Assembly (NCBI GenBank): GCA_003021305.1
Contig: PXQN01000031.1
Coordinates: 1-35,922 of the forward strand
Source: Halobacteriales archaeon QH_10_67_22
GTDB lineage: Archaea; Halobacteriota; Halobacteria; Halobacteriales; Haloarculaceae
Direction of reading: 5' to 3'
Length of the DNA stretch: 35,922 bases
In this document: positions 1 through 6,929 of the stretch, piece by piece
How positions within the stretch are numbered: the first letter of the stretch is position 1
Layout: each line of letters starts with the position of its first letter
Notes under the pieces: model-generated
What the model was told of the DNA's origin: nothing
The model's input: only the letters and a program-made list of their open reading frames with translations
Databases searched by the model: none
Made by a program: the position numbers and the translations under genes

Positions 1-158
1 CGCCGGTCCTCGTGGACGACGGTGTGGCCACGGACATCGGCGCCCTCAACGCCGTACAGACGCTTGACCGTCGCCTCCGTGCGCTCCCACTCGGTCAGTC
101 GCTCCTCGGGGACCGACGGCGGCGGCACGTCGTCCGAGTCGCCGTCGGGGTCGGCCAT
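1..158 (-). CDS. Partial small protein, N-terminal 52 codons, unrecognised
   Basis: The gene begins with ATG 4 bp after the TFS stop codon on the same strand and runs off the left edge, so only the N-terminus is visible. It reads MADPDGDSDD, then a Pro-rich stretch, then a likely helix containing LTEWERTEATVKRLYG, and ends in VVHEDRR. The very acidic start and GC-rich third codon positions are typical of haloarchaeal coding DNA. The tight spacing suggests co-transcription with TFS. I do not recognise the family and cannot assign a function. Confidence 0.7.
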   Translation of the reverse strand, partial: MADPDGDSDDVPPPSVPEERLTEWERTEATVKRLYGVEGADVRGHTVVHEDR

Positions 159-162
159 CCGG

Positions 163-489
163 TCAGTGGTCGTCCTCGCGCCACTTGTGGTCACACTCGG
201 TACAGGTGAAAAAGCGCGTCTCGCTCTCGTCGGCAGCCCGGATCTGTTTCATCTCCCAGTAAGCGCGGTCGTTGTCACACTCGGGACACCGGATCTCGGT
301 CGTCGCACCCATCTCCTCGGCGTCGACCTCCGAGGTGTCGATGATCTCCGTCTCCTCCTGGCCCTGGGTCGTCACCGCGGTCTTTTTCTCCTTCTCGGCG
401 TTCCGTCCCTTCTCGGCCCCACAGCTCCCACAGACCCACGCCTCGCCCTCGGTTTTCATCATCGAACCGCAGTCGTCGCAAAATTCCAT
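163..489 (-). CDS. tfs: Transcription elongation/cleavage factor TFS (RpoM-like)
   Basis: This 108-aa protein has two zinc ribbons joined by an acidic linker. The N-terminal ribbon uses C4, C7, C20 and C23, and the C-terminal ribbon uses C68, C71, C96 and C99. The C-terminal ribbon carries the acidic D87-E88 pair on its hairpin, in the context RAADESETRFF. In the archaeal TFS / TFIIS / RPB9 family this hairpin enters the RNA polymerase pore and stimulates RNA cleavage in arrested complexes. Length and motifs match full-length TFS. A TATA-like box (GCTTATAGTGG, minus strand) lies 25-35 nt upstream of the ATG, consistent with a leaderless transcript. The small gene at the left edge follows after 4 bp. 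The assignment is firm; whether it is the main or a paralogous TFS cannot be told here. Confidence 0.95.
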   Translation of the reverse strand: MEFCDDCGSMMKTEGEAWVCGSCGAEKGRNAEKEKKTAVTTQGQEETEIIDTSEVDAEEMGATTEIRCPECDNDRAYWEMKQIRAADESETRFFTCTECDHKWREDDH

Positions 490-507
490 GTAGCCCGATT
501 TGCCACC

Positions 508-526
508 TCTCCACTATAAGCATCGG
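508..526 (-). promoter_or_regulatory. TATA-box region of tfs
   Basis: The minus strand reads GCTTATAGTGG about 25-35 nt before the tfs ATG at 489, in an otherwise GC-rich intergenic region. Position and composition fit a haloarchaeal BRE/TATA promoter driving a leaderless transcript. Confidence 0.55.
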
Positions 527-644
527 GGTTCGTCACGACCGAGGTCGGCGCGTCCACGTTCGAACCTCGGCGTGACACAGTGCCGTGACCCGGTTACCTC
601 ACATACACCGAAAACACATTATCCCTCGGTCTGTGAACGCCGCC

Positions 645-1193
645 ATGAGCGAGACCGACGAGCGCGAGTACGTCGAACGACTCGAGAGCCACCGCGAGGA
701 GAAGTCCGAATTTTTCAGCGACCACCCGCGGTCGCCGATCCCCGACGACGAGCGCGCCTCGTTCGACGGCCTCGAGTACTACCCGGTCGACCCCGAGTAC
801 CGGTTCGTCGTCGCCCTCGACGAACACGACGAGAAAGAGCGCGTGACCGTCGAGACCACTACGGGGGAGGACCGCGAGTATTTGCGCTGGGGCGCGTTCA
901 CGGTCGAACTCGCCGGCGAGTCGGTCACGCTGCAGGCCTACCGGGGCGACCCCGACGAGGACCGGTTGTGGGTGCCCTTTCGGGACGAGACCAGCGGCGA
1001 GGAAACCTACGGTGCCGGCCGCTACCTCGACCTCGAAGCCGACGACCGGACCGACGACGGCCGCTGGGTGCTCGATTTCAACACGGCGTACAACCCGACC
1101 TGTGCGTACGCCGAGGGCTTTTCCTGTCCGTTGCCCCCCTCGGAGAACTGGCTCGACGTTCCCGTGCGGGTCGGCGAGCGGTCACCGCACTGA
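645..1193 (+). CDS. DUF1684 family protein
   Basis: This is a 182-aa soluble acidic protein. The reading frame stays open upstream to 585, but the ATG at 645 is preferred. The earlier codons give a basic, non-haloarchaeal peptide, and an A/T-rich box (CACATTATCC, 615-624) lies about 21 nt upstream of 645. The DUF1684 hallmark region is in the C-terminal half: a segment with VPFRDETSGEETYGAGRYL, followed by the conserved DFNTAYNPTCAY and the CPLPPSENWLDVPVRVGE ending. The function of DUF1684 is not established. The gene is divergent from tfs and convergent with the membrane-protein gene downstream, so it is probably transcribed alone. Confidence 0.88.
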   Translation: MSETDEREYVERLESHREEKSEFFSDHPRSPIPDDERASFDGLEYYPVDPEYRFVVALDEHDEKERVTVETTTGEDREYLRWGAFTVELAGESVTLQAYRGDPDEDRLWVPFRDETSGEETYGAGRYLDLEADDRTDDGRWVLDFNTAYNPTCAYAEGFSCPLPPSENWLDVPVRVGERSPH

Positions 1194-1220
1194 CACCGCG
1201 AGTCGCGTGCCGTCTCGGAC

Positions 1221-2150
1221 TCACTTCGCCTCGGTCCACTCCTCACAGGCGTCCATGTCGTCCATGAGGTCGTCGGTGAGACCACAGTAGGGGACGATAT
1301 CGCCGTCGAGTTTGACGTACTCGAAGTGGTCACAGTTGCCACAGTAGGCGTCGGGGCGCCCTCGCTGCGGGGCAGTTTCGATGAACTCCGCGTCGGTGAA
1401 TTCGTCACCCTCCTCGACGGCCGCCGAGCCGCCGTCGGTCGTCGCGGGCGGACCCAGCGGGCCGTTGTGGCTCCGACCGAGGATCTCGGCGGCGTCGTCC
1501 TCGTCGATGCGGTCCGAGCGGGACCCGCGGTTCGTCTGGGTCTGGACCGTCCCGTCGGGCTCCTCGCCGAACAGGCCGACGCTGCCGGTCGCGGAGTCGG
1601 GCGTCGACCCCGGGCCGGGACCCGACGTCGCGGCACCGAGCCCCTCGACCAGGCGGACCGACCCCTCTTCGGTGATCTCCATGCGGGCGGTGCCGCCGGG
1701 GTCGTTGCGCGTCTTGAACGTCGCGAGCCCGACGAACAGACAGAACAGCGTCGTCACGGCGCCGCCGAAGTAGACGAGCACCGTCACGACAGCCATCGGG
1801 TCGCCGGCACCGAACCACTGGGCGGGGTAGGCGACGCCGAACAGCGCGACGCCGAGAACGCTCACGCTGGCGCCGATGACCGACGCGGCACGTGTCGTCG
1901 GGCCGGCCGGCAACACCGCGAACACGCCCAGAAACGCCGCCGGGAGGCCGACTCCGGCGAGCAGTCCCGCAACTCTGCGTGCTTCGATCGTGTCGAGACC
2001 GACCTGTGCGCCGACACCCGTCGTCGCCACGGCGATAGAGCCGACGACCATCGCCGTCCCGACCGCGAACAGACTTGCCCCGAAGTACAGCCTCCGCGGG
2101 GTCGTCACCGTCCGGACGTACCCCTCGTAGACCTGCGTCAGGCTTGCCAT
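1221..2150 (-). CDS. Haloarchaeal membrane protein with C-terminal cysteine cluster (DUF7139-like)
   Basis: This 309-aa protein starts at the ATG at 2150; the frame extends 20 codons further but without a better start. The N-terminal half has four probable transmembrane helices (about residues 22-42, 57-78, 86-110 and 118-146). A hydrophilic, Gly/Ser/Asp-rich cytoplasmic region follows. The C-terminus carries CGNCDHFEYV and then PYCGL and DACEEW, four cysteines that could bind zinc. I believe this is the haloarchaeal family catalogued as DUF7139, but the number is from memory. Function is unknown. A TATA-like stretch (AGTTTTGG) lies about 25 nt upstream, next to the inverted repeat at 2185-2202. 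Confidence 0.75.
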   Translation of the reverse strand: MASLTQVYEGYVRTVTTPRRLYFGASLFAVGTAMVVGSIAVATTGVGAQVGLDTIEARRVAGLLAGVGLPAAFLGVFAVLPAGPTTRAASVIGASVSVLGVALFGVAYPAQWFGAGDPMAVVTVLVYFGGAVTTLFCLFVGLATFKTRNDPGGTARMEITEEGSVRLVEGLGAATSGPGPGSTPDSATGSVGLFGEEPDGTVQTQTNRGSRSDRIDEDDAAEILGRSHNGPLGPPATTDGGSAAVEEGDEFTDAEFIETAPQRGRPDAYCGNCDHFEYVKLDGDIVPYCGLTDDLMDDMDACEEWTEAK

Positions 2151-2184
2151 ACCACTAATTTCTCGACCACGACCAAAACTACCC

Positions 2185-2202
2185 GTCAGACGGGCGTCTG
2201 AC
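2185..2202. terminator. 8-bp inverted repeat followed by T-tract
   Basis: GTCAGACG and CGTCTGAC form a perfect 8-bp inverted repeat with a 2-nt centre. On the minus strand it is followed by GGGTAGTTTT. It lies downstream of the small gene at 2241-2444 and upstream of the membrane-protein gene. It could be the terminator of the former or an operator of the latter. The T-tract is also the best TATA candidate for the membrane-protein gene, so the two roles may overlap. Confidence 0.4.
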
Positions 2203-2240
2203 GAGGGCACACGTGGCCCAGGTCCGGACCGGCGTCGCCC

Positions 2241-2444
2241 TTACCGCCTGACCTTCACTGTTTCACTGGCTGCCGCGATCATCCGCTCGATCCGGCGGCG
2301 GAGCCCGGTGAACTCGGATTCGAAGTTCGTCTGCTGTTTCAGCGCCTGCCGTTTGGCACGCTCCCGGGTGTACCACTCGCTCATCGTGCCTTCTTCGACC
2401 CGCTTTTCGTAATCCACTGGAAGGTCGTAATCGTGTCTAGCCAT
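2241..2444 (-). CDS. Small hypothetical protein, 67 aa
   Basis: The protein begins MARHDYDLPVDYEKRVEEG and contains WYTRERAKRQALKQQ. Its composition is mixed charged and helical, ending in a basic KVRR. No family is recognised. Codon usage is compatible with a real gene and the ATG is preceded by no other in-frame start. A plausible TATA (GCTTTAAGG, minus strand) lies about 100 nt upstream, so the transcript may have a leader, which includes a 35-codon ORF at 2437-2544 that overlaps this start. It sits beside the mobile-element-rich gap and could be a remnant of a longer gene, but nothing shows this directly. Confidence 0.55.
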   Translation of the reverse strand: MARHDYDLPVDYEKRVEEGTMSEWYTRERAKRQALKQQTNFESEFTGLRRRIERMIAAASETVKVRR

Positions 2445-2675
2445 TGTTTGTTGTCGACGACCGGCTCGCCGTTCTGGACGGATCGACTGTAGCGTGCTCC
2501 GACCCAGTGCCGGTCAGTTTCACGACTGTTCCTTGGACATACATACCTTAAAGCCTTTTCGCAGATGATCTTTCTTGTAGTTTTGCGTCGAGAACTGAAT
2601 GCAGCATCGTGCTGCTGGCGCCGGTCGGCTCTCCTGTCACTCCCGGCAAAAAACAGCCCGAACCAGTCCCTGGTC
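2445..2675. other. Gene-free spacer left of the mobile-element cluster
   Basis: I see no convincing gene here. It holds an A/T-richer stretch near 2540-2590 containing the likely promoter of the small minus-strand gene (TTAAAGCC on the plus strand). It also holds a short palindrome, GCAGCA-TCG-TGCTGC, near 2602. The ORFs that cross it are basic and run through the neighbouring mobile elements. Confidence 0.5.
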
Positions 2676-2786
2676 ATACTGTCGGACACAAGTACGTGAA
2701 CACGCCCGTCGGTGGTTCACCATCGAGACGTCTCGTAGACCGCCAAACGAAGTATCGAGTGTCGACGTGCTTGTGTCCGACAGTAT
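2676..2786. mobile_element. MITE-like element, family 3 (111 bp, single copy)
   Basis: The element begins ATACTGTCGGACACAAG and ends with the exact inverted complement CTTGTGTCCGACAGTAT, giving a perfect 17-bp terminal inverted repeat that continues imperfectly for about 10 bp more. The interior has no ORF. Flanks are GGTC on the left and CAGG on the right. If the outer ATA/TAT come from the target, the empty site was GTC-ATAT-CAGG and the duplication is TA. Size and structure resemble family 2 (109 bp), and the ends are loosely similar (ATAC-GTCG). The mobilising transposase is not in the window. Confidence 0.8.
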
Positions 2787-2829
2787 CAGGCAGTCGATCC
2801 GGTGGCCGCTGTGCCGACGGCGTTCGGTG

Positions 2830-2911
2830 ATAGTGATTATTGTCGGTCTGTTCCGGATCGACCGCACGCAATCGTGCGGTCGTACCGGTAAATCGCTACA
2901 ATAATCACTAT
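2830..2911 (+). mobile_element. MITE-like palindromic element, family 1, copy 1 (82 bp)
   Basis: The element runs from ATAGTGATTATTGT to ACAATAATCACTAT. The centre is a second hairpin, CGACCGCACG-CAAT-CGTGCGGTCG, so nearly the whole unit can fold into one stem. It is identical to copy 3 (reverse orientation) and differs from copy 2 by one base. It lies 43 bp from the family-3 element, downstream of the phosphatase gene. The deduced empty site is GTG-ATAT-GAG. Confidence 0.85.
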
Positions 2912-2959
2912 GAGTCCCGTCGCGAACCGGCCGGGGAGTTACCGTAACGGAACCCGCGG

Positions 2960-4876
2960 TCAGACCAGCGACGAGCCGTCGAAATCGCCGCGGTCGTAGT
3001 CGATGTCCATCAGGTCGAGGATAGTCGGCGTGATGTCGTAGAGGTCCGCGTCGGAGATGCGGGCGTCCTCGTCGTCGATGACCAGCGTCGCGTTGTCGAA
3101 ACTGTGCATCCCGTTGCGGGCGCCGTACTCGACGAACGGCTCTTTGTTACCCTTGAACCCGGACTTGAGGTCGAACCCGTGGTTCGGGACGACAGTCAGA
3201 TCCGGCGCGATATCGTCGTGGTCGCCGCGGTAGGCCTCCTCTTTGGTGACGACCTGGTCGGCCACCGGTTCGCCGTTCGGCCCTTCCATCTCCGCCAGGG
3301 CCTCTTTGAGTTCGGTCCGGAGCTGGTCGTACTCGTCCTCGGGGACGCTCCCGCGGGGTTCGCGCCCCTCGAGGTTGAGGTAGACCCGGCCGGGGATCAG
3401 CGAGTAGGCCGTCGTCTCGTCGGCGATGTCGCCGAGTTCGTCGTGGGTAAAGGCGAGCACCTCGGTGTCGGGGTCAGCGTCGGCACCGAGTTCCACAGTA
3501 TCGGTCGGGTCGACGCTGATCTCGAACCCGTCGTCGGTTTCCGTCACTGTGAGGTCCGCGACGAGGGCCGCCTCGTCGGCGCGGTCGACGCCCAGCGAGG
3601 CCGGCGTCGCGTCCTCCAGTCGGTCGAGGACGGCGTCGCGTGCCGATTCGGTCAGCGCGACGACGGTGTCACCGTCGACGTAGGCCTCGCCCTCGAGTCC
3701 GACGAGGTCGGGTTCGACGCGGTACCCCTCGCCGTCGCCGTCGGCCTCGACCGCGACGCTCTCGGTTTCGACGCCGTCGACGGCGACCAGCGTGGCGCTC
3801 TCGTCGCCGGCCTCGACGACCGCCGGCGACGCTTCGTGGAGGGTCGCGACCGCATCGTCCCGGGCGTCCGGCGAGTCTGCGACCAGGGCGCCGTCCTCGT
3901 AGTCTATATCCAGCGTCGCAGGGTCGACGAGTTCGTTGACGTCGCCCGCGTAGTCGGGGTCGACGTTGAGGACGTCGTGCTCGCACAACAGCGCCGTCAG
4001 CTGGAGCACGTAGTCGGCGTCGTCCCGGTAGGAGAGGTACCCCTGCTCGCGGAGCCAGGCGTTCATATTGACCTCGTAGTCAAGCGTCGTGAACCCGTGG
4101 TCGGAGGCGACGACCATCGTCACGTCGTCGGCCAGCGCCTCCCGCAGTTCGCCCAGGTAGCGGTCGACCTTCCGGTAGAACTCGATGAACTCCTCCTCGT
4201 ACTCGCCGCCGTACTCGTAATCACGGAACAGGAAGTGGTTGACCCGGTCGGTGGCCATGAACACGCCGAAAAACAGGTCCCAGTCGTCCTGCTCGACGTA
4301 GTGTTTGAACGCTTCCTGGCGTTTATCTAGCGTCTCGTGGGCGTCGTCCATGAACGCCCCCTTGCCCTCGTGGCCGAGGCCAGCGTTGGCGTCGATGCGG
4401 TAGTCGATGCGCTGGAGGTAGTCACGGAACTCGTCGGGGTAGGCGGCCTTCTCGACGGCCGGCGACAGGAAGCCTGACACCATCCGCTGGACGTCACGCT
4501 GTGGCGGGAACGTCGTTACGACGTTCATCACCGTCGCGTCGCGTCCGGCCTGCTGGACGCGGTCCCACACGCGCGTCGAACGGAAGCTCTGGCGCATCGG
4601 GACGTACGGGTCGTACGAGCCCACTTCGCGGTCCTGGAACCCGTAGATCCCGGTCTCCCCCGGGTTGACGCCGGCTGTCAGTGCCGGCCAGCACGCCGAC
4701 GACTCCGGCGGCACGATGCTGTCGATAGCCCCCCCGCTCCCCTCGTCGATCAGGGCGGACAGATGCTCGAATTCGTCGCTGTGGTCAGCGATGAGGCTGT
4801 ACGGCACGCCGTCGATACCGAAAAAGGCGACGCGCGGGTCATCGTCGCCCCCGCGAATCCGGTCGAACAGTCCCAT
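2960..4876 (-). CDS. Alkaline phosphatase superfamily hydrolase (phosphodiesterase/nucleotide pyrophosphatase type)
   Basis: This 638-aa protein starts at the ATG at 4876 (MGLFDRIRGG); the 9 extra upstream codons are unlikely. The metal-binding set of the alkaline phosphatase fold is visible: D22 in FFGIDGVPYS, the nucleophile region PPESSACWPALTAG at about 57-69, D210 and H214 in ATDRVNHF, D259-H260 in VVASDHGF, and a late His in GMHSFDN near 586. It resembles archaeal type I phosphodiesterase/nucleotide pyrophosphatase proteins, and the substrate is unknown. Residues about 290-489, between DADYVLQL and AYSLIPGRVYLNL, form a long, very acidic insert absent from typical shorter members. An AAGAAGCTTCTT palindrome lies 26-37 nt upstream at the promoter position. 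No signal peptide is seen, so it is probably cytoplasmic. Confidence 0.85.
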   Translation of the reverse strand: MGLFDRIRGGDDDPRVAFFGIDGVPYSLIADHSDEFEHLSALIDEGSGGAIDSIVPPESSACWPALTAGVNPGETGIYGFQDREVGSYDPYVPMRQSFRSTRVWDRVQQAGRDATVMNVVTTFPPQRDVQRMVSGFLSPAVEKAAYPDEFRDYLQRIDYRIDANAGLGHEGKGAFMDDAHETLDKRQEAFKHYVEQDDWDLFFGVFMATDRVNHFLFRDYEYGGEYEEEFIEFYRKVDRYLGELREALADDVTMVVASDHGFTTLDYEVNMNAWLREQGYLSYRDDADYVLQLTALLCEHDVLNVDPDYAGDVNELVDPATLDIDYEDGALVADSPDARDDAVATLHEASPAVVEAGDESATLVAVDGVETESVAVEADGDGEGYRVEPDLVGLEGEAYVDGDTVVALTESARDAVLDRLEDATPASLGVDRADEAALVADLTVTETDDGFEISVDPTDTVELGADADPDTEVLAFTHDELGDIADETTAYSLIPGRVYLNLEGREPRGSVPEDEYDQLRTELKEALAEMEGPNGEPVADQVVTKEEAYRGDHDDIAPDLTVVPNHGFDLKSGFKGNKEPFVEYGARNGMHSFDNATLVIDDEDARISDADLYDITPTILDLMDIDYDRGDFDGSSLV

Positions 4877-4971
4877 ACCTCGCCATACCCCGGTGGAACA
4901 CAAGAAGCTTCTTTTCGCGGACAGGCTGCTGCCGTCGACACCCCGGCTCTTTCGGGGACTCGAGGACCCGG

Positions 4972-5097
4972 CTACCGGTCGTCGGTGTCGGCCCCGTTCC
5001 CGGCCTCACGACCGGACTCGTCGTCCGCCTCGGGGTCGAAGTTCTCCGGCACGGCCGTCGGGTGGTCCAGGCCACTGACCGCGTGTTCGACTGCCAT
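4972..5097 (-). CDS. Small acidic protein, 41 aa, unrecognised
   Basis: The minus-strand ATG at 5097 opens a frame beginning MAVEHAVSGLDHPTAVPENF, then about 20 mostly acidic and Gly residues, and a TAG stop at 4972-4974. Composition and GC-rich third positions are typically haloarchaeal. A good TATA-like box (TAATTATTT, minus strand, about 5123-5131) lies 25 nt upstream, the spacing expected for a leaderless transcript; this supports it as a real gene despite its size. No family is recognised. It lies upstream of the phosphatase gene, about 95 bp away, and could share its transcript. Confidence 0.55.
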   Translation of the reverse strand: MAVEHAVSGLDHPTAVPENFDPEADDESGREAGNGADTDDR

Positions 5098-5119
5098 ACG
5101 ACACTGGAGGGGCTCCCCA

Positions 5120-5132
5120 CTCAAATAATTAC
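5120..5132 (-). promoter_or_regulatory. TATA-box region of the 41-aa gene
   Basis: The A/T-rich run TAATTATTTGAG on the minus strand is 25 nt before the ATG at 5097 and stands out from the GC-rich surroundings. It is the strongest indication that the 41-aa ORF is expressed. Confidence 0.5.
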
Positions 5133-5196
5133 CCATGCTCATAATTCATGCGTGAGCGGCCCGCGATACGTGGGAGGAATACGGGAGCCCGTGGTG

Positions 5197-5364
5197 TCAG
5201 CGGACGGCCTCGCGGTCGCGGGCGGTGTCCGAACAGATCCAGCGGTCGGGGTGGTCCTCGTCGAAGACGACGACGGCATCGCCGAGTTCGAAGGCGGCGA
5301 ACCGTTCGGAGACGGGGGACAGTTCGGCGCGCAGTTCAGCGGGGGAGATGTCGTTTCCATGCAT
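5197..5364 (-). CDS. Small haloarchaeal protein, 55 aa
   Basis: The minus-strand ATG at 5364 gives a frame starting MHGNDISPAELRAELSPVSE, followed by RFAAFELGDAVVVFDEDHPD and RWICSDTARDREAVR, then TGA. The layout of a short helical N-terminus and a compact beta module ending in an aromatic/acidic DHPDRW and SDTA matches a widespread class of tiny haloarchaeal proteins (for example those annotated DUF7331), but I cannot fix the family number. Function is unknown. A different minus-strand frame from 5360 is longer but gives a Ser/Pro-rich, non-haloarchaeal peptide. A perfect CCCCCCTATAGGGGGG palindrome lies about 41-56 nt upstream of the start. Confidence 0.7.
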   Translation of the reverse strand: MHGNDISPAELRAELSPVSERFAAFELGDAVVVFDEDHPDRWICSDTARDREAVR

Positions 5365-5404
5365 CGGGAATCACCTCGGAGGGCACCAGGTGCTACGGCG
5401 CGTT

Positions 5405-5420
5405 CCCCCCTATAGGGGGG
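5405..5420. promoter_or_regulatory. Perfect 16-bp palindrome with TATA centre
   Basis: CCCCCCTATAGGGGGG is exactly self-complementary. It is the only TATA-like sequence upstream of the 55-aa minus-strand gene (start 5364). A palindrome covering a TATA element is a natural operator layout. This is inference; no regulator is identified. Confidence 0.4.
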
Positions 5421-5545
5421 CGATACTATCGATGAATTCAGGCCGGTTTATCCCGTTTCACGACCGTTCACGCCCCACGGGCGATGAACTGACGTGAAAC
5501 GACCGGAAACGCGGTAGGGAGAGAGTACCGGGCCCGCGAGACGGT

Positions 5546-5568
5546 GTGTCCCCCGGTACCGGGGACAC
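5546..5568. terminator. Hairpin downstream of ppa region
   Basis: GTGTCCCC and GGGGACAC flank a central (C)GGTACC to form a strong GC hairpin with one bulged base. It is about 135 bp beyond the ppa stop codon and has no T-tract. It may be a terminator or an inert palindrome. Confidence 0.25.
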
Positions 5569-5701
5569 TGGGCTTCGGGTCGGTCGACAACCGATCGAGT
5601 GTCCCGCGGGGAGAGGTTCGCTGTGGCTGGAGAACAACACGACTGCGAACGGTTCGTGACTCCGGTCGACGAACAGTTCGGACGGACCGGACGCGTTTCC
5701 C

Positions 5702-6235
5702 CTAGCCGAAGTGTTCGTCGTAGAGGTCCTGGGCGTGTTCGATGGCGTCTTTCGCGGCCCCTTTGTCCTCCCAGCCCAGGGTCTCGACCTCTTTGCCCTC
5801 CTCCAGATTCTTGTACGTCGAGAAGAACTCGTCGATCTCGTCGATCAGCTGCTGGGGGATGTCCTCAAGATTCTCGATGTGGTCCCAGCGCGGGTCCTCG
5901 GTCGGGACGGCGATGACCTTGTCGTCCTGTTCGCCGTCGTCGTCCATCTTCATGAGCGCGACCGGCCGGGCCTCGATGATACAGCCGGGGAACGTCCGGT
6001 CCTCGACGAGCACGAGCACGTCGAAGGGGTCCTCGTCGTCGTAGTACGACTGCGGGATGAACCCGTAGTCCGACGGGTAGTGCACGTTCGAGTGGAGTAC
6101 CCGGTCGAGGACGACCCCCGGCACCGACTTGTCGTACTCGTACTTGTTGCGTTCGCCTTTCAGACACTCGACGACTGCGTAGATCTCCTCGGGCGGGTTC
6201 GGCCCCGTCTCGAGGTCTTCCCAGAGATCTGTCAT
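5702..6235 (-). CDS. ppa: Inorganic pyrophosphatase, family I
   Basis: This 177-aa enzyme hydrolyses diphosphate to two phosphates in the cytoplasm, pulling biosynthetic reactions forward. The family I signature is clear: HYPSDYGFIPQSYYDDEDPFDVLVLVE, with the Asp-rich DxDPxD metal-binding motif, preceded by KYEYDK and followed by the conserved RPVALMKMDD and EDPRW segments. Length matches the single-domain hexameric enzymes. The ATG at 6235 is chosen; a GTG one codon earlier (6238) is less likely. An ACTTTCTTG box lies about 23-30 nt upstream on the minus strand. The gene appears to be transcribed alone. Confidence 0.96.
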   Translation of the reverse strand: MTDLWEDLETGPNPPEEIYAVVECLKGERNKYEYDKSVPGVVLDRVLHSNVHYPSDYGFIPQSYYDDEDPFDVLVLVEDRTFPGCIIEARPVALMKMDDDGEQDDKVIAVPTEDPRWDHIENLEDIPQQLIDEIDEFFSTYKNLEEGKEVETLGWEDKGAAKDAIEHAQDLYDEHFG

Positions 6236-6503
6236 CACCGCTCACTCTACTTGGGGACAAGAAAGTCCTTTCGACCTGTCGGTCCGACCCTCTGGTCGTT
6301 TCGCTCCGGCTCGTCTCGGTCTGGTGGACGACTCCGATGTCGGTTTCTGCCTGCTGAACCACATTGGTCTCTGATATAAAACGACTGTACGTGTGAACCG
6401 GCGTTTATTCCGCTCGCGATCACTCTGTCGGGGTGGGAGAAAAGAAAGATCTATTTCAGTCCCGTTATCGCCCATATCTGTACGACCGTAGCCAGCCTGG
6501 AAC

Positions 6504-6515
6504 CTCATTAATGAG
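6504..6515. promoter_or_regulatory. 12-bp palindrome upstream of PadR-like gene
   Basis: CTCATTAATGAG is a perfect palindrome 25 nt upstream of the TATA box of the regulator gene. It is a candidate autoregulatory operator, since PadR-type winged-helix dimers bind palindromes. The functional link is inferred only. Confidence 0.35.
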
Positions 6516-6540
6516 TTTATACCCTTCGGGTTGACAAGCG

Positions 6541-6547
6541 TTAAATA
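6541..6547 (+). promoter_or_regulatory. TATA box of PadR-like gene
   Basis: TTAAATA lies 23 nt upstream of the ATG at 6570, the classic haloarchaeal spacing for a leaderless mRNA. Confidence 0.65.
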
Positions 6548-6569
6548 CCATGATGACATTTAGACAACC

Positions 6570-6929
6570 ATGTCAGAGGCACAATCGGTGACTGACACAC
6601 CCGGCATTGCACGAGAACTCACCGCGTTCCAGCAGAACATCCTCGTGATCCTCGGCGAGGAGCCCCGGTACGGGCTCGCTATCAAGCGCGAACTCGAGGA
6701 CTACTACGACGACGAGGTCAACCACGGTCGGCTCTACCCGAACCTCGACGACCTCGTCGAGATGGGGCTGGTCGAGAAGAGCGAACTCGACAAGCGGACC
6801 AACCAGTACGCACTGACCGACGAGGGTTACGAGACGGTCAAGTCACAGCTGGCCTGGGAGTTCTCGAAACTCGTCACGGACGAGGACCGCGCTGCCGACC
6901 TGCGCGACCTCGTCGACGGCGCGAACTAA
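6570..6929 (+). CDS. PadR family winged-helix transcriptional regulator
   Basis: This 119-aa protein has an N-terminal winged helix: LTAFQQNILVILGEEPRYGL, then AIKRELEDYYDDEVNHGRLY, PNLDDLVEMGLVEKSE, and a wing ending NQYALTDEGYE. The YGLAIKRELE and GRLYPNLDDL motifs are typical of PadR. The C-terminus is a short acidic helix, so this is a small (PadR-s1-like) regulator. Ligand and targets are not visible. Its stop codon overlaps the convergent rnhA-operon gene by about 4 bp. The upstream palindrome may be its own operator. Confidence 0.9.
   Translation: MSEAQSVTDTPGIARELTAFQQNILVILGEEPRYGLAIKRELEDYYDDEVNHGRLYPNLDDLVEMGLVEKSELDKRTNQYALTDEGYETVKSQLAWEFSKLVTDEDRAADLRDLVDGAN

Larger units (their letters stand above)
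5365..5701. other. Gene-free spacer with several inverted repeats
   Basis: No credible gene is seen. The spacer holds the promoter side of the 55-aa gene and the 3' flank of ppa. It contains the 16-bp palindrome at 5405-5420, arms GTTTCACG and CGTGAAAC about 35 nt apart near 5455-5505, and a hairpin GTGTCCCC-C-GGTACC-GGGGACAC at 5546-5568. A second GTGTCCC occurs near 5599. The hairpins could be terminators or operators; none is followed by a strong T-tract. Confidence 0.45.
6236..6569. other. Intergenic region between ppa and padR-like genes
   Basis: The two flanking genes are divergent, so this 334-bp region holds both promoters. It is unusually A/T-rich from 6365 to 6560. I see the TATA TTAAATA at 6541-6547 (23 nt before the regulator ATG) and a perfect palindrome CTCATTAATGAG at 6504-6515. 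Further A/T-rich boxes occur at 6374 (GATATAAAAC) and 6441 (AAAAGAAAG). No gene is supported; a minus-strand ORF at 6242-6559 has non-haloarchaeal composition. Confidence 0.5.

Noticed and set aside
552-566. GTTCGAACCTC, resembling a tRNA T-loop
   Set aside because: There is no acceptor, anticodon or D-arm pairing around it.
2437-2544. 35-codon minus-strand ORF overlapping the start of the 67-aa gene
   Set aside because: It lacks acidic haloarchaeal composition and conserved features; it may simply be leader sequence.
3104-4330. 408-codon plus-strand ORF
   Set aside because: It is antisense to the phosphatase gene, Val/Arg-rich with no recognisable domain; high GC leaves the complementary frame open.
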